From: Bradyrhizobium embrapense
GTDB taxonomy: Bacteria > Pseudomonadota > Alphaproteobacteria > Rhizobiales > Xanthobacteraceae
Assembly: GCF_001189235.2 (NCBI RefSeq)
Contig: NZ_LFIP02000001.1
Location: 930,001 to 994,000, forward strand
Direction of reading: 5' to 3'
DNA length: 64,000 nucleotides
Shown here: one piece after another, positions 8,719 to 17,554 of the stretch
Layout: each line of letters begins with the position of its first letter
Numbering within the stretch: the first letter of the stretch is position 1
Made by a program: the position numbers and the translations under genes
Notes under the pieces: model-generated
Seen by the model: only the letters and a program-made list of their open reading frames with translations
Database searches by the model: none
What the model was told of the DNA's origin: nothing

Positions 8719-9501
8719 CTAACGTTTGTTGCGCGCGAGCATCGCCCGGAAATCGTCGCGCGCCATGCCGCTGGCACGCTTGAAGCTCGGTCCGCGGCTT
8801 GGCTCGGTGCCGTTGAGCCGCCGGAGTTGCACCCACATCTCGGCGCTCTTCAACGCCACTGCAGCGCAGTTCACGACGGGCGCGTGTCCAACCTTCAGGC
8901 CGTGCTCGCGCCCGATCAAAAGGCCCGGCAGCACACCGGCGGGGATCACCACGTCGGCGCCGCGCTCGACCAGCGGCAGGGCGCAGGCCAGGAAATCCTC
9001 GATCATCCGCGCGTGCGCCGCCTGATCACCGGCGAATGCGCTTGCGAAATCCTCCGGCTTGCAGCCGAGGCCGGTCACGTGGACGATGCGATCACGGAGG
9101 CCGTAACGTTCAGCCTGCTCGTAGTGCCAGACCTCGAACGCCGGATCGAGCGTCACGAGGCCGAGGCGCCGGCCGAGTTGCGAGGCCGCGAGCAGCGTCG
9201 CCTCGCCGGTCCCGATCACGGGAATGTCGAGCGTCGCGCGGAGTTCATAAAGACTGGGATCCTGGAAATGGCCCATCACGAAGGCGTCGAACCCGTTTTC
9301 TTCGGCAGCGATGCCGTTGTCGATCGCCTGAACCGCGCAGCGCAATTCGGCGAGCCGGCCGAACTCCCGATCCGGCGGCGAAATGCCCTCGACCTGAACC
9401 GTCGTGCCGGGCGCGGCGATCGTGTTGAGGTACTCCGACAGCCGCGCCATGTAGGGCGCGTTCACGCTCGCATCGACGAAACTCTGCCAGTAGATGCGCA
9501 T
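8719..9501 (-). CDS. Asp/Glu/hydantoin racemase-superfamily protein lacking both catalytic cysteines
   Basis: A 260-residue protein with the two-lobed Asp/Glu racemase fold: the first active-site loop VMGHFQDPSL (75-84) and the second VVIPAGVLPGL (184-194). In active racemases a Cys stands in each loop (CFxDP and GCTGM-like). Here the positions are H78 and an aliphatic residue, so two-base racemisation is unlikely. The ATG at 9501 has GAGGAGAAGGG upstream. It opens the minus-strand catabolic operon, divergent from the Liv transporter. Superfamily relatives include arylmalonate decarboxylase and maleate isomerase, which also depend on Cys, so its chemistry is unknown. Confidence 0.82.
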   Translation of the reverse strand: MRIYWQSFVDASVNAPYMARLSEYLNTIAAPGTTVQVEGISPPDREFGRLAELRCAVQAIDNGIAAEENGFDAFVMGHFQDPSLYELRATLDIPVIGTGEATLLAASQLGRRLGLVTLDPAFEVWHYEQAERYGLRDRIVHVTGLGCKPEDFASAFAGDQAAHARMIEDFLACALPLVERGADVVIPAGVLPGLLIGREHGLKVGHAPVVNCAAVALKSAEMWVQLRRLNGTEPSRGPSFKRASGMARDDFRAMLARNKR

Positions 9502-10128
9502 CGCCCTTCTCCTCAAACGGTGATGGGAGCATCGGCCGTCGGCCCGCCGACGGAGATATTTCAATCATAAACTAATTAACCCGTCAAATGCGCACGACAA
9601 GGCCCGCCAAGAGCACCTCTCCATCGCGACGAGAAGGCCGATTTTCCGAGAGGAAGAAGTGAAGGAAATGGCGCGCGCTGACAAAATTGTATGCAGCAAC
9701 ATTTTTTTCTGACAGTCCCGCGACACGTGTTGACGACGCTACCGAGGATACTTTAGGCTTTAAATAATCAACCATCGGCCACCGCCGGTGGCCAAAACGA
9801 TGATGTTGCAGGGCACCGATTTTGAGAAACTCAATCGCGTGGACAACCGTCGGGCCGCAATGGCCGGCAGCAGCATCGCCGGTCGCGCGTCGCGGCTCCG
9901 GCATTCGCCTCCTTTCGTTTCGACAGATGCACGCCGGTTGCGACCGCCCCTCCCGCTGTTCGAGCGGCACGCCTCGCCATGGCCGGTGACGCCCCGGCCA
10001 AGCGAACTTCCCCTCGCCGCGCCCGGCGTCTGGCGCTGCAGCAATACCTTCAGTCGGTTCGTTCGCAGCCCGGGCTCCCTGCCGGGCTTCCGGACATTCG
10101 TATCCAGCATCATTGGAGGACAACGCAA
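9502..10128. promoter_or_regulatory. Divergent intergenic region with candidate promoters both ways
   Basis: No gene is supported in these 627 bases. On the minus strand a TTGACG-like -35 box (9582-9587 reads CGTCAA on plus) precedes an AT-rich stretch ending near 9560, suited to the operon starting at 9501. On the plus strand TTGACG at 9730-9735 and TAGGCT at 9754-9759 are 18 bases apart, which would leave a leader of about 365 bases before the binding-protein gene. The AT-rich 9680-9780 segment stands out against the surrounding GC. Confidence 0.45.
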
Positions 10129-11280
10129 ATGCGGCAGAAGACCCTGGGCCTACTCGCACTTGTCGCCGGCGTCTTCGCAGCATCGGCTGCGCAGGCCGAC
10201 ATCACGATCGGCTTTGTCACCTCGCTGAGCGGCAACGGCGCATCGATCGGCATCCCCTACGGGCGCGGCGTCAATGCTGCCTACGAATACAAGAAGACCA
10301 TCAACGGCGAGACCATACGCCTGATCCAGCTCGACGACGGCTCCGATCCGTCGGCCGCAACGCGCAACGCCCGCAAGCTCGTGGAAGAAGAGAAGGTCGA
10401 TTTGCTGATCGGCACCGCGACGACCCCCTCGACCATCGCCATGGCCGCCGTCGCCAGCGAATTGAAGGTGCCGATGATCTCGATCTCGCCGGTCGGCAAG
10501 CTACCGGACTCGCCGGAGCAATGGATCGTCGCCGTGCCGCAGCCGGCGTCGCTGCTGGTCAAGATCGTCGCCGACCGGATGAAGCGCGACGGCATGAAGA
10601 ACATCGGCTATATCGGCTTCTCCGATGCGTGGGGCGACCTCGTCTACAACGGAGCCAAGGCCGCCGAGCCCGCCGACGACATCAAGATCCAGACCAACGA
10701 ACGCTATGCCCGCACCGACACCTCGGTGACCGCGCAGATCCTCAAGGTCATGGCCGCACGTCCCGACGCAGTGCTGATCGGCGGCTCCGGCACGCAAGGC
10801 GCGCTGCCGCTCATCACGCTCTCCGAGCGCGGCTTCAAGGGCAATACCTACGGCACCGTGGCGCTGGTCAATCCGGACTTCGTCACTGTCGGTGGCAAGG
10901 CCGCCGAGGGCATCCAGGTCTCCGCCGGCCCGGTGATCGTGGCCGAGCAGCTTCCGGACGAGCACTTCGCCAAGAAAATCGCGCTCGACTTCCGCGCGGT
11001 CTACCAGAAGACCCATAACATTCCGACCACCGACGGGTTCTCCGCCTACTCCTTCGATGCCTGGCTGATCTTTGCCAACGCCGCCGAGCGCGCGCTGAAG
11101 ACCGCCAAGCCCGGCACGCCCGAATTCCGCACCGCGCTGCGCGACGCCATCCTCAGCACCAAGGAACTGCCCGGCGTGCACGCCGTCTACAACTTCAGGC
11201 CCGGTGCGGTCACCGGCGTCGACGAGCGCTCGCTGGTGGTGGTCCGCCTGACCGGCGGCGCCTGGAAGTACGCGCCATAA
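10129..11280 (+). CDS. Branched-chain-amino-acid-type ABC transporter substrate-binding protein
   Basis: A 383-residue LivJ-type periplasmic binding protein. The signal peptide is residues 1-23 (hydrophobic LLALVAGVFAA, ending AAQA) and the mature protein starts DITIGFVTSLSG. The ATG at 10129 has GGAGGA eight bases upstream. It heads the operon with livH-, livMG- and livF-like genes, so it is the cognate binding protein. It is paralogous to the protein at 4135-5292. Liv-type systems next to aromatic catabolic genes often import aromatic acids; an indole or benzoate-like ligand is inferred. Confidence 0.94.
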   Translation: MRQKTLGLLALVAGVFAASAAQADITIGFVTSLSGNGASIGIPYGRGVNAAYEYKKTINGETIRLIQLDDGSDPSAATRNARKLVEEEKVDLLIGTATTPSTIAMAAVASELKVPMISISPVGKLPDSPEQWIVAVPQPASLLVKIVADRMKRDGMKNIGYIGFSDAWGDLVYNGAKAAEPADDIKIQTNERYARTDTSVTAQILKVMAARPDAVLIGGSGTQGALPLITLSERGFKGNTYGTVALVNPDFVTVGGKAAEGIQVSAGPVIVAEQLPDEHFAKKIALDFRAVYQKTHNIPTTDGFSAYSFDAWLIFANAAERALKTAKPGTPEFRTALRDAILSTKELPGVHAVYNFRPGAVTGVDERSLVVVRLTGGAWKYAP

Positions 11281-11322
11281 GCGGAAGATGGCCGGCGGTC
11301 GGAACGGGGGAACGGCGCCTCA

Positions 11323-12366
11323 ATGACGAGCGACATCGCGGCCATCCTTGCGATCGACGGGATAGCCACCGGCGCGGTCTACGCGCTGGTGGCGATCGGA
11401 ACCGTGCTCATCTTCACGGTGACGCGGGTGATCTTCATCCCGTTCGGCGACATCGCTGCGTTCACCGCGCTGACGCTTGCAGCGCTCGATGCCAAGCGCT
11501 TTCCGGGCACCGGCGCGCTGGTCGTGGCGTTGGCGTGCCTTGCGACCCTGATCGAGATCATCTCGCTCGTTCGGAGCGGCGAGCTTCGCCTGTTGCCGCG
11601 CGCGCTGCTGTTCTATCTCGTGCTTCCATTGGCGGTCGTCGGCATCGCCTGGCTCACGATGCGCATCGACCCGCCGCTCGCCGTGCGGCTCGTGCTCGCG
11701 TTGATGCTGATCACGCCGATCGCCCCTCTGCTCGACCGGATCGTCTTCCGCCCGATCGCCGACGGCACGGTGCTGCTGCTGCTGACGGTCTCCGTGGCGC
11801 TGCATTTCGCGCTGGTCGGCCTTGGCCTCTTGTTCTTCGGCCCCGAAGGGGTCCGGACCGAGCCGCTGACATCGTTCTCGACGGAGTTCGCCGGCGTGCT
11901 GATCTCGGGGCAGACCATGCTGATCGTGCTCGCAGCGCTCGTCTTCAGCGGCCTGCTCTATCTGTTCTTCGACTTCACGCTGGTCGGCAAATCGCTCCGC
12001 GCCACCGCGGTGAACCGGACCGGCTCGCGATTGATGGGGATCCGGCCGGCGCGCGCCGGCACCATCGCCTATCTGCTGGGCTCGCTGATGGCCGGCGTCT
12101 CCGGAATCCTGATCGCGCCTGTCAATACCGTGTTCTACGATTCCGGATTCTTGATCGGCCTCAAGGCGTTTGTCGGCGCCATCGTCGGCGGCATGACCAG
12201 CTATCCCGGCGCCGCGATCGGCGCGGTCGGGGTCGGCATCCTCGAGAGCTTCGCCTCGTTCCAGAGCAGTGCCCTGAAGGACGTCATCGTGTTCTCGCTG
12301 CTGATCCCTATCCTGATCTGGCGATCCCTCGCCTCGCTGCATTCCGAGGAGGAGATCGAGGAATGA
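11323..12366 (+). CDS. Branched-chain-amino-acid-type ABC transporter permease (LivH-like)
   Basis: A 347-residue inner-membrane permease with many hydrophobic helices and the LivH start pattern (AIDGIATGAVYALVAIGTVL). The cytoplasmic coupling segment (GKSLRATAVNRTGSRLMGI) and the C-terminal block GLKAFVGAIVGGM-SYPGA are typical. It starts 42 bases after the binding-protein gene and overlaps the next gene by four bases (ATGA). At 347 residues it is longer than the usual 290-310; an extra hydrophobic stretch around residues 75-125 explains this. Confidence 0.93.
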   Translation: MTSDIAAILAIDGIATGAVYALVAIGTVLIFTVTRVIFIPFGDIAAFTALTLAALDAKRFPGTGALVVALACLATLIEIISLVRSGELRLLPRALLFYLVLPLAVVGIAWLTMRIDPPLAVRLVLALMLITPIAPLLDRIVFRPIADGTVLLLLTVSVALHFALVGLGLLFFGPEGVRTEPLTSFSTEFAGVLISGQTMLIVLAALVFSGLLYLFFDFTLVGKSLRATAVNRTGSRLMGIRPARAGTIAYLLGSLMAGVSGILIAPVNTVFYDSGFLIGLKAFVGAIVGGMTSYPGAAIGAVGVGILESFASFQSSALKDVIVFSLLIPILIWRSLASLHSEEEIEE

Positions 12367-14132
12367 CGCGCCTTCATGTGCAGCTCGCAGCAGCAGCAGC
12401 ACTGGCGTGCCTCGCGCTCGCGCCATTCGTGCTGAGCCCGTTCAGCGTCACGCTGATGAACTACATCGGGATCTATTCGCTGGTCGCCATCGGCCTTGCG
12501 CTCCTCACCGGCGTCGGCGGCATCGTGTCGTTCGGGCAGGCCGCGTTCGTCGGCATCGCAGCCTATGCGACCGCGTGGGTCTCTGCCCTCAACGGGCAAT
12601 CGCCCTGGCTCGGCCTGCTGTTCGGGGTGGCGCTGACCTGCGGCGTCGCGGCGATCCTCGGCGTCGTCACCCTGCGCCTGCAGGGCCATTTTCTCTCGCT
12701 CTCGACCGTTGCATGGGGCCTTGCGATCGGCTTCCTGTTCGGCAATGTGGAGGGACTCGGCCGCTTCAACGGCATCTCGTCGATCCCGCCGATCAGCGTT
12801 GGTTCATTGGCGCTCGTCTCCAGCGCGCAAATCTACTACCTGATCTGGGGCATCGTCGCCCTCGCGCTCCTGCTCGGCTACAATCTGCTGGACTCGCGGC
12901 TCGGCCGCGCCATGCGGGCGCTGCGCGGCGGCAATACGCTGGTCGAGAGCCTCGGCATCAACGCCTTCCGCATCAAGCTCGTGACCTTCGTGATCGCCGC
13001 GTTCCTGGCCGCGCTCTCCGGATGGCTCTACGCGCATATGAGCCGCTTCATCAGCCCGGGCCCGTTCGATGCCAGCATGGGCATCGAATATCTGATGATG
13101 ACGATGGTCGGCGGCGCCGGCAGCCTGCTCGGCGGGGTCGTCGGCGCCGCTATCGTCACCCTGCTCAAGAACAGCGTGCAGGATTATCTGCCGCTGATCG
13201 CCAAGGGTGCCTCCGGCCAGCTCGAGATCGTCGCCTTCTCCGCGCTGTTCATCCTGTTCCTGCAATGGGCGCGGCAGGGCATCGTGCCCTCGATTGCGCG
13301 CTATCTGCCGAAGATCAGGCGCGAGCGGCCAGAGCCGGCGCCGCCGCTGCCACGCCGTCCGCAGCCCGCACCGGGCGAGCTGCTGCTGAAGGTCGACGGC
13401 GCCGAGCGAAGGTTCGGCGGTCTCATCGCGGTCAACAATGTCAGCTTCGAGGTGAGATCAGGTGAAATCCTGGCCGTGATCGGCCCGAACGGCGCCGGCA
13501 AGAGCACGATGTTCAACTGCCTGACCGGCGCACTGCGGGTCAGCAAGGGTGAGATCGTCTTCGCCGGACGCTCGATCGTGCGCGATCCGCAATCCCGCAT
13601 CGCCAAGGCGGGCGTCGCCCGGACCTTCCAGCATGTCAAGCTGCGGCCGCGCATGAGCCTGCTGGAGAACGTCACGCTCGGCACCTACGGTCGCACCAGC
13701 AGCGGCCTGTTCGCCGGCGCGTTTCGCCTCAATCGGCGAGAGGAAGCCAGCGCCCGCCACGAGGCGCTGCTGCAGCTCGAGCGCGTCGGGCTCGGCGACA
13801 AGCCATTCGAGCTCGCGGGCAATCTTCCGCTCGGCAACCAGCGCATCCTGGAGATCGCGCGCGCGCTCGCCGCCGATCCCGCGCTGCTGGTGCTGGACGA
13901 GCCGGCGGCCGGCCTGCGCCGCCAGGAAAAGTTGCGACTGGCGGAGTTGCTCCGCTCGCTGCGGGCGGATCACCTGACCATCCTGATCGTCGAGCACGAC
14001 ATGGAGTTCGTGATGTCGCTGGTCGACCGCATCGTGGTGCTCGATTTCGGCTCCAAGCTCTGCGAGGGCGTCCCGAGCGCGATCCGCAGCGACGAGCGGG
14101 TACAAGAGGCCTATCTCGGAGGCGTCGCGTGA
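12363..14132 (+). CDS. Fused ABC permease-ATPase (LivM-LivG)
   Basis: A 589-residue fusion of two Liv-type subunits. Residues 1-310 are a LivM permease (GVGGIVSFGQAAFVGIAAY, the coupling loop RALRGGNTLVESLGI, and MTMVGGAGSLLGG). A Pro/Arg-rich linker follows at about 315-340. The remaining residues are a LivG ATPase with Walker A GPNGAGKST near 375, the Liv signature variant LPLGNQRILEIARAL near 488, Walker B LLVLDEPAAGL near 509 and the VEHDM switch histidine. The ATG overlaps livH by four bases and the next gene overlaps its stop. Such fusions are known in alpha-proteobacteria. Confidence 0.93.
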   Translation: MTRLHVQLAAAAALACLALAPFVLSPFSVTLMNYIGIYSLVAIGLALLTGVGGIVSFGQAAFVGIAAYATAWVSALNGQSPWLGLLFGVALTCGVAAILGVVTLRLQGHFLSLSTVAWGLAIGFLFGNVEGLGRFNGISSIPPISVGSLALVSSAQIYYLIWGIVALALLLGYNLLDSRLGRAMRALRGGNTLVESLGINAFRIKLVTFVIAAFLAALSGWLYAHMSRFISPGPFDASMGIEYLMMTMVGGAGSLLGGVVGAAIVTLLKNSVQDYLPLIAKGASGQLEIVAFSALFILFLQWARQGIVPSIARYLPKIRRERPEPAPPLPRRPQPAPGELLLKVDGAERRFGGLIAVNNVSFEVRSGEILAVIGPNGAGKSTMFNCLTGALRVSKGEIVFAGRSIVRDPQSRIAKAGVARTFQHVKLRPRMSLLENVTLGTYGRTSSGLFAGAFRLNRREEASARHEALLQLERVGLGDKPFELAGNLPLGNQRILEIARALAADPALLVLDEPAAGLRRQEKLRLAELLRSLRADHLTILIVEHDMEFVMSLVDRIVVLDFGSKLCEGVPSAIRSDERVQEAYLGGVA

Positions 14133-14842
14133 GCCAGATGTTGTCCATGACCGACGTCACCGTCTGCTACGACAACGTCGAAGCCGTTCGCAACGTCTCG
14201 CTGTCGGTCGACGAGGGACAAATCGTTACCGTGATCGGCCCGAACGGCGCCGGCAAGACCACGCTGCTGATGGCCGCGATCGGCCTGCTCGCATCGCGCG
14301 GCAGCATGGTGTTCCGCGGCAGCGACATCCGGAAGATGTCGGTCGAGGATCGCGTCGAGCGCAGGCTCTGCCTGGTTCCGGAGAAGCGCGAGCTGTTCTC
14401 CGACATGTCGGTTGCCGACAACCTCCTGCTCGGCTCCTACAGCCTGCGCGACCGCTCCGGCGTGCAGAAGACGCTCGACGAGGTCTATGATCGCTTTCCC
14501 CGCCTGAAGGAGCGGCAACGCCAGGCCGCCGGCACGCTGTCCGGCGGCGAGCGCCAGATGCTGGCGCTGGGGCGCGCGCTGATGGCAAAGCCCGCGCTGC
14601 TGATGCTCGATGAGCCCAGTCTCGGCCTCGCGCCGCTGATCGTGCGCGAAATCTTCCGCACCATCGCCTCGCTCCGCGACCTCGGCGTGTCGATCCTGCT
14701 GGTCGAGCAGAACGCCCGTGCCGCGCTCGAGACCGCCGACTATGGCTACGTGCTGGAGACCGGCGAGATCGTGCAGTCCGGCCCCGCCAAGGACCTGATC
14801 CACGATCCCCGGCTGATCACCGCCTATCTCGGCGGGCACTGA
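14129..14842 (+). CDS. Branched-chain-amino-acid-type ABC transporter ATP-binding protein (LivF-like)
   Basis: A 237-residue ATPase with Walker A GPNGAGKTT, signature LSGGERQMLALGRAL, Walker B LLMLDEPSLGLAP and the LivF-type switch segment VEQNARAALE. The GTG start overlaps the stop of the LivM-LivG fusion by four bases, so the operon is translationally coupled from 11323 on. It is the last gene of the transporter operon; a hairpin at 14896-14920 lies downstream. Confidence 0.94.
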   Translation: MSQMLSMTDVTVCYDNVEAVRNVSLSVDEGQIVTVIGPNGAGKTTLLMAAIGLLASRGSMVFRGSDIRKMSVEDRVERRLCLVPEKRELFSDMSVADNLLLGSYSLRDRSGVQKTLDEVYDRFPRLKERQRQAAGTLSGGERQMLALGRALMAKPALLMLDEPSLGLAPLIVREIFRTIASLRDLGVSILLVEQNARAALETADYGYVLETGEIVQSGPAKDLIHDPRLITAYLGGH

Positions 14843-14895
14843 CACCAAAATATCGAAAACAACCCCATGCACAGTCGCCGGCGGGTGCCGAGGGC

Positions 14896-14920
14896 GCGAT
14901 TTCGCTTTTTACGAAATCGC
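14896..14920 (+). terminator. Candidate terminator after livF
   Basis: A perfect 9-bp inverted repeat, GCGATTTCG and CGAAATCGC, encloses a T-rich 7-base loop. It lies 54 bases past the livF stop, between convergent genes. There is no T run after the stem, so it could be a Rho-assisted terminator or a dispersed repeat hairpin. A TTGACA-N17-TGTAAT promoter-like pair (14922-14950) follows directly. Confidence 0.45.
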
Positions 14921-14974
14921 CTTGACACGTCGGGCAAATCAGGGGTGTAATGCCATCATCGCAGCGCAGGTCCG

Positions 14975-15589
14975 CTATCCGACCAGACGAGGGCGGCGGT
15001 TCGCGAGCGGGTTCTCGACCAGCACGGCGCGCAGCCATTCGCGGAAGCTGACGATCTCGGGACAATCTGCGGTGCCTTCAGGCGCAATCAGCCAATCACC
15101 CAAACCGGATCCCTCGTTGAGCCGGTCGCAGCGATGGCCCGGATGGTGGCCAAGGCCGCGGGCGATCAGCAGGTCGACCTTGCCCTCGGCCAACTCGTGC
15201 AAGCCGGCGGGCTGCAGCACCTGCAAACCGATGTCCAGATGCGCGCCGCGAAACTCCGCCAATTTGAGGCGGCGCAGGTCGAAGCTGCCATGGACCCCCA
15301 ATTGCAGCGGCACCGCACCTGCCGGTTTCAATTGCGAGGTCGCGTCTGCGATATGGCGAAAGCCTTCGGAGACCCCGGGCAAATAGGCCTGCCCGGCCGC
15401 GGTCAGGATCAGCTGCTTGTGCAACCGCTCGAACAACTGCACGCCGAGGCGCGCCTCCAGCGCTTTCACCTGCTGCCCCACGGCGGCAGGCGTCACGTGC
15501 AGCTCGTGCGCGGCCAGTTTGAAGCTGAGGTGCCGCGCGGCGGCCTCGAAGGCGCGGAGCGCGTTGAGGGGTGGAAGGGCGTAGGTCAT
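14975..15589 (-). CDS. GcvA-type LysR regulator with internally deleted effector domain
   Basis: A 204-residue protein where LysR proteins normally have about 300. The HTH is intact (LPPLNALRAFEAAARHLSFK, then TPAAVGQQVKALE) and the first part of the effector domain is recognisable to GLGHHPGHRCDRLNEG. It then passes directly into what resembles the usual C-terminal block (DWLIAPEG, EIVSFREWL), so about 90 central residues are missing without a frameshift. Effector binding is probably lost, though DNA binding and dimerisation may remain. It is divergent from the Rid-family gene at 15718. Confidence 0.82.
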   Translation of the reverse strand: MTYALPPLNALRAFEAAARHLSFKLAAHELHVTPAAVGQQVKALEARLGVQLFERLHKQLILTAAGQAYLPGVSEGFRHIADATSQLKPAGAVPLQLGVHGSFDLRRLKLAEFRGAHLDIGLQVLQPAGLHELAEGKVDLLIARGLGHHPGHRCDRLNEGSGLGDWLIAPEGTADCPEIVSFREWLRAVLVENPLANRRPRLVG

Positions 15590-15717
15590 CGCGCGGCAGT
15601 TTGACACCGACAGGCGGTGGCCTTGCAATAGATTTTCTTGCGCTGAACCGCAGCAAACATGCTTTGCCCCGCGGCGACACCGCCGGATACGGTCACGCCG
15701 CAAACCGGAGACGCGCT

Positions 15718-16110
15718 ATGCCCTCAGCTCACATCGTCAGCCACAATCCCGCAACGGTCCACCCTCCCGCCGGCGGGTACTGCATGGGACTTGAACTGAC
15801 CCAACACCGCCGCCTGCTCTTCATCAGCGGCCAGGTGCCCGAGAGATCAGACGGCACCGTGCCCGAGGGCTTTGAGGCCCAATGCGAGCAGGCCTGGCGC
15901 AACGTCATGGAGGTGCTCGCCGCCGCAGGCCTTCGCGTCGAGCATCTGGTCAAGGTCACCACGTTCCTGACCGGCCGGGATCAGCTCGTGCCCAACCGCA
16001 CCATTCGTCGCAAGATGCTCGGCGAGCATCAGCCCGCGATGACGGTCGTGATCGCCGAGACCGTGGACAGCAAATGGTTGCTGGAGATCGAGGCGATCGC
16101 CGCCGAATAA
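15718..16110 (+). CDS. RidA/YjgF/UK114-family protein
   Basis: A 130-residue trimeric-fold protein with the family blocks LLFISGQVPE, EQAWRNVMEVLAAAG, VKVTTFLT and the C-terminal LLEIEAIA. True RidA enamine/imine deaminases have a conserved Arg in a P-x-R-T motif. Here that site reads PAMT, so this belongs to a Rid subfamily without the canonical deaminase Arg. The ATG at 15718 is preceded by CCGGAG. It is divergent from the shortened LysR gene, which may regulate it. Confidence 0.88.
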   Translation: MPSAHIVSHNPATVHPPAGGYCMGLELTQHRRLLFISGQVPERSDGTVPEGFEAQCEQAWRNVMEVLAAAGLRVEHLVKVTTFLTGRDQLVPNRTIRRKMLGEHQPAMTVVIAETVDSKWLLEIEAIAAE

Positions 16111-16157
16111 AACCAGCTTCCTCGACGTCACAACGATCCAACCGTGTCAGGTGTCCA

Positions 16158-16858
16158 ATGATTGAGACGATCCATCCGTTTTACGAGTCGCATCGCGGCG
16201 CAATGGAGGCCGCCATGCGCCACCGCCTCGAGCTTGCCGAAGCGATGTTGCGCGAGCGCGCGCATCTCACCGAGATCGATCGAATTCGACAGGAGGTGAT
16301 GAACGAATTCCAGATCGTGCTCGCCCAAATGCCCTATGTCGGAGGCGCGGCAAGTCGTATGACCGATTTTTTCATGCGTCTCACGGGCTTCATGGCCATC
16401 AGCCGGTGCTGCGGCGGCACGGCGTGCCGCTTTCCGTGATCGGCGAAATCGAACGGGAAACCTACAAGGCGCAATTGCTCGGGGAGCCCGAGGCGGAGCG
16501 CCTTGCCTCAGGGCGTCAATTCATGTCGCCCGAGAATCAGGCCTTGCTGCGCGAACAGGCGATAGAAAGCGCGGCGGAAAGCCACCAGAAGGAGTTTCCG
16601 GAAGATTTCGTCTACGATTTCGTCGAACCGGGCCCGGGCGACGAGTTTGAATTCGGCATCAATTACAGGGCTTGCGGCTTTTGCAAATTCGCGGCTCGCC
16701 ATGGAGACAAGGAAATCCTGCCGAACATTTGCGGGCTTGACTTCGACGCCTATGCGACGCGCGGCATCCGCCTGGAAAGAACGCAGACATTGGCCGGCGG
16801 CGCGAGCTACTGCAATTTCCGATTCTCGCCACTTTCGCCCCCGTCACCATGTCGCTAA
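16158..16858 (+). pseudogene. L-2-amino-thiazoline-4-carboxylate hydrolase family protein, frameshifted
   Basis: The 5' part (from ATG 16158, MIETIHPFYESHRGAMEAAM) and the 3' part (16406-16858) together make one protein of about 230 residues, but they lie in different frames. The break is near 16395-16410, after GFMAISR in the first frame and before LRRHGVPLSVIGEI in the second. The 3' part carries the family features: CGFC, a late C-G-x-D (ICGLDFD), RTQTLAGGASYCNFRF. Such enzymes hydrolyse the ring of ATC toward cysteine. The shift may be a mutation or a sequence error; reinitiation at the GTG at 16406 is also possible. Confidence 0.7.
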
Positions 16859-17052
16859 TGCTCTGAATTGACTTCCGCTTTCGGCGGCGCAGCGGACGTG
16901 ACCGGACCCGCCGCCGGCTCGCCCCAGTCGCGAATGACCCAATGCGGAAGTCGCCTCGCTTCATCTAAAATTTAGCATTCGGCAAGTCAGAGGTTGCCGA
17001 AAGTGTTCGCTACAACTTAATGAGGGCTGGCTGACCTGCCGCGAGTTAATTC

Positions 17053-17358
17053 ATGAAGCGCTACAGAAGGCAATTAAAGCTAGGGCTTCGCACTAAAGCA
17101 GATAACGATGCTTGGAAGGATGGCCTTGAGGGCGACATCGCGTTCCTCAAGGAGCATGATCCGAAGGCGTTGAACATTGCGCTCAATCACATGCCTCCGG
17201 GGGAGGCTCGCCGAAAATGGATTATGTTCAATGCTCAGCTCGGGCGCTTGCGGCAACGCGCCGAGAGCGACGAAGATGCAAAAAAGGAGCTTGCCAGCAT
17301 GATTGCAGCGTTCCTCGATTCACTCGCGACTCGCAAGAGGCCTTCCGCTGGAAATTAA
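17053..17358 (+). CDS. Hypothetical protein, 101 aa
   Basis: A small basic, helix-rich protein starting MKRYRRQLKLGLRTKADND, with a soluble middle (LEGDIAFLKEHDPKALNIAL) and an alanine-rich C-terminal helix. The composition is that of a real cytoplasmic protein. The ribosome binding site is weak. It stands alone between the ATC-hydrolase remnant and the convergent catabolic operon. I recognise no family. Confidence 0.5.
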   Translation: MKRYRRQLKLGLRTKADNDAWKDGLEGDIAFLKEHDPKALNIALNHMPPGEARRKWIMFNAQLGRLRQRAESDEDAKKELASMIAAFLDSLATRKRPSAGN

Positions 17359-17554
17359 CGAATGCACCAATGCTATAGGCAGGCGTAGGTGTATGGTCTG
17401 CTTGTGGCCCTTCGCGTCATTTAGCTGCGCTGCAGAATTTGGTCGCTATCGAGGCATAGCGGACTTTGGCAAGCCGTGCGTTGGCAGATTTATGGTTCAC
17501 GGCCTAAGTCAAAGAGCGCATCTCCAGCGCGGCTCGCAACCAGCCTTGATGCCA

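Noticed and set aside
11535..12362. Longer N-terminal extension of the LivM-LivG frame
   Set aside because: The extension is the out-of-frame shadow of livH; the ATG at 12363 in the ATGA overlap is the start.
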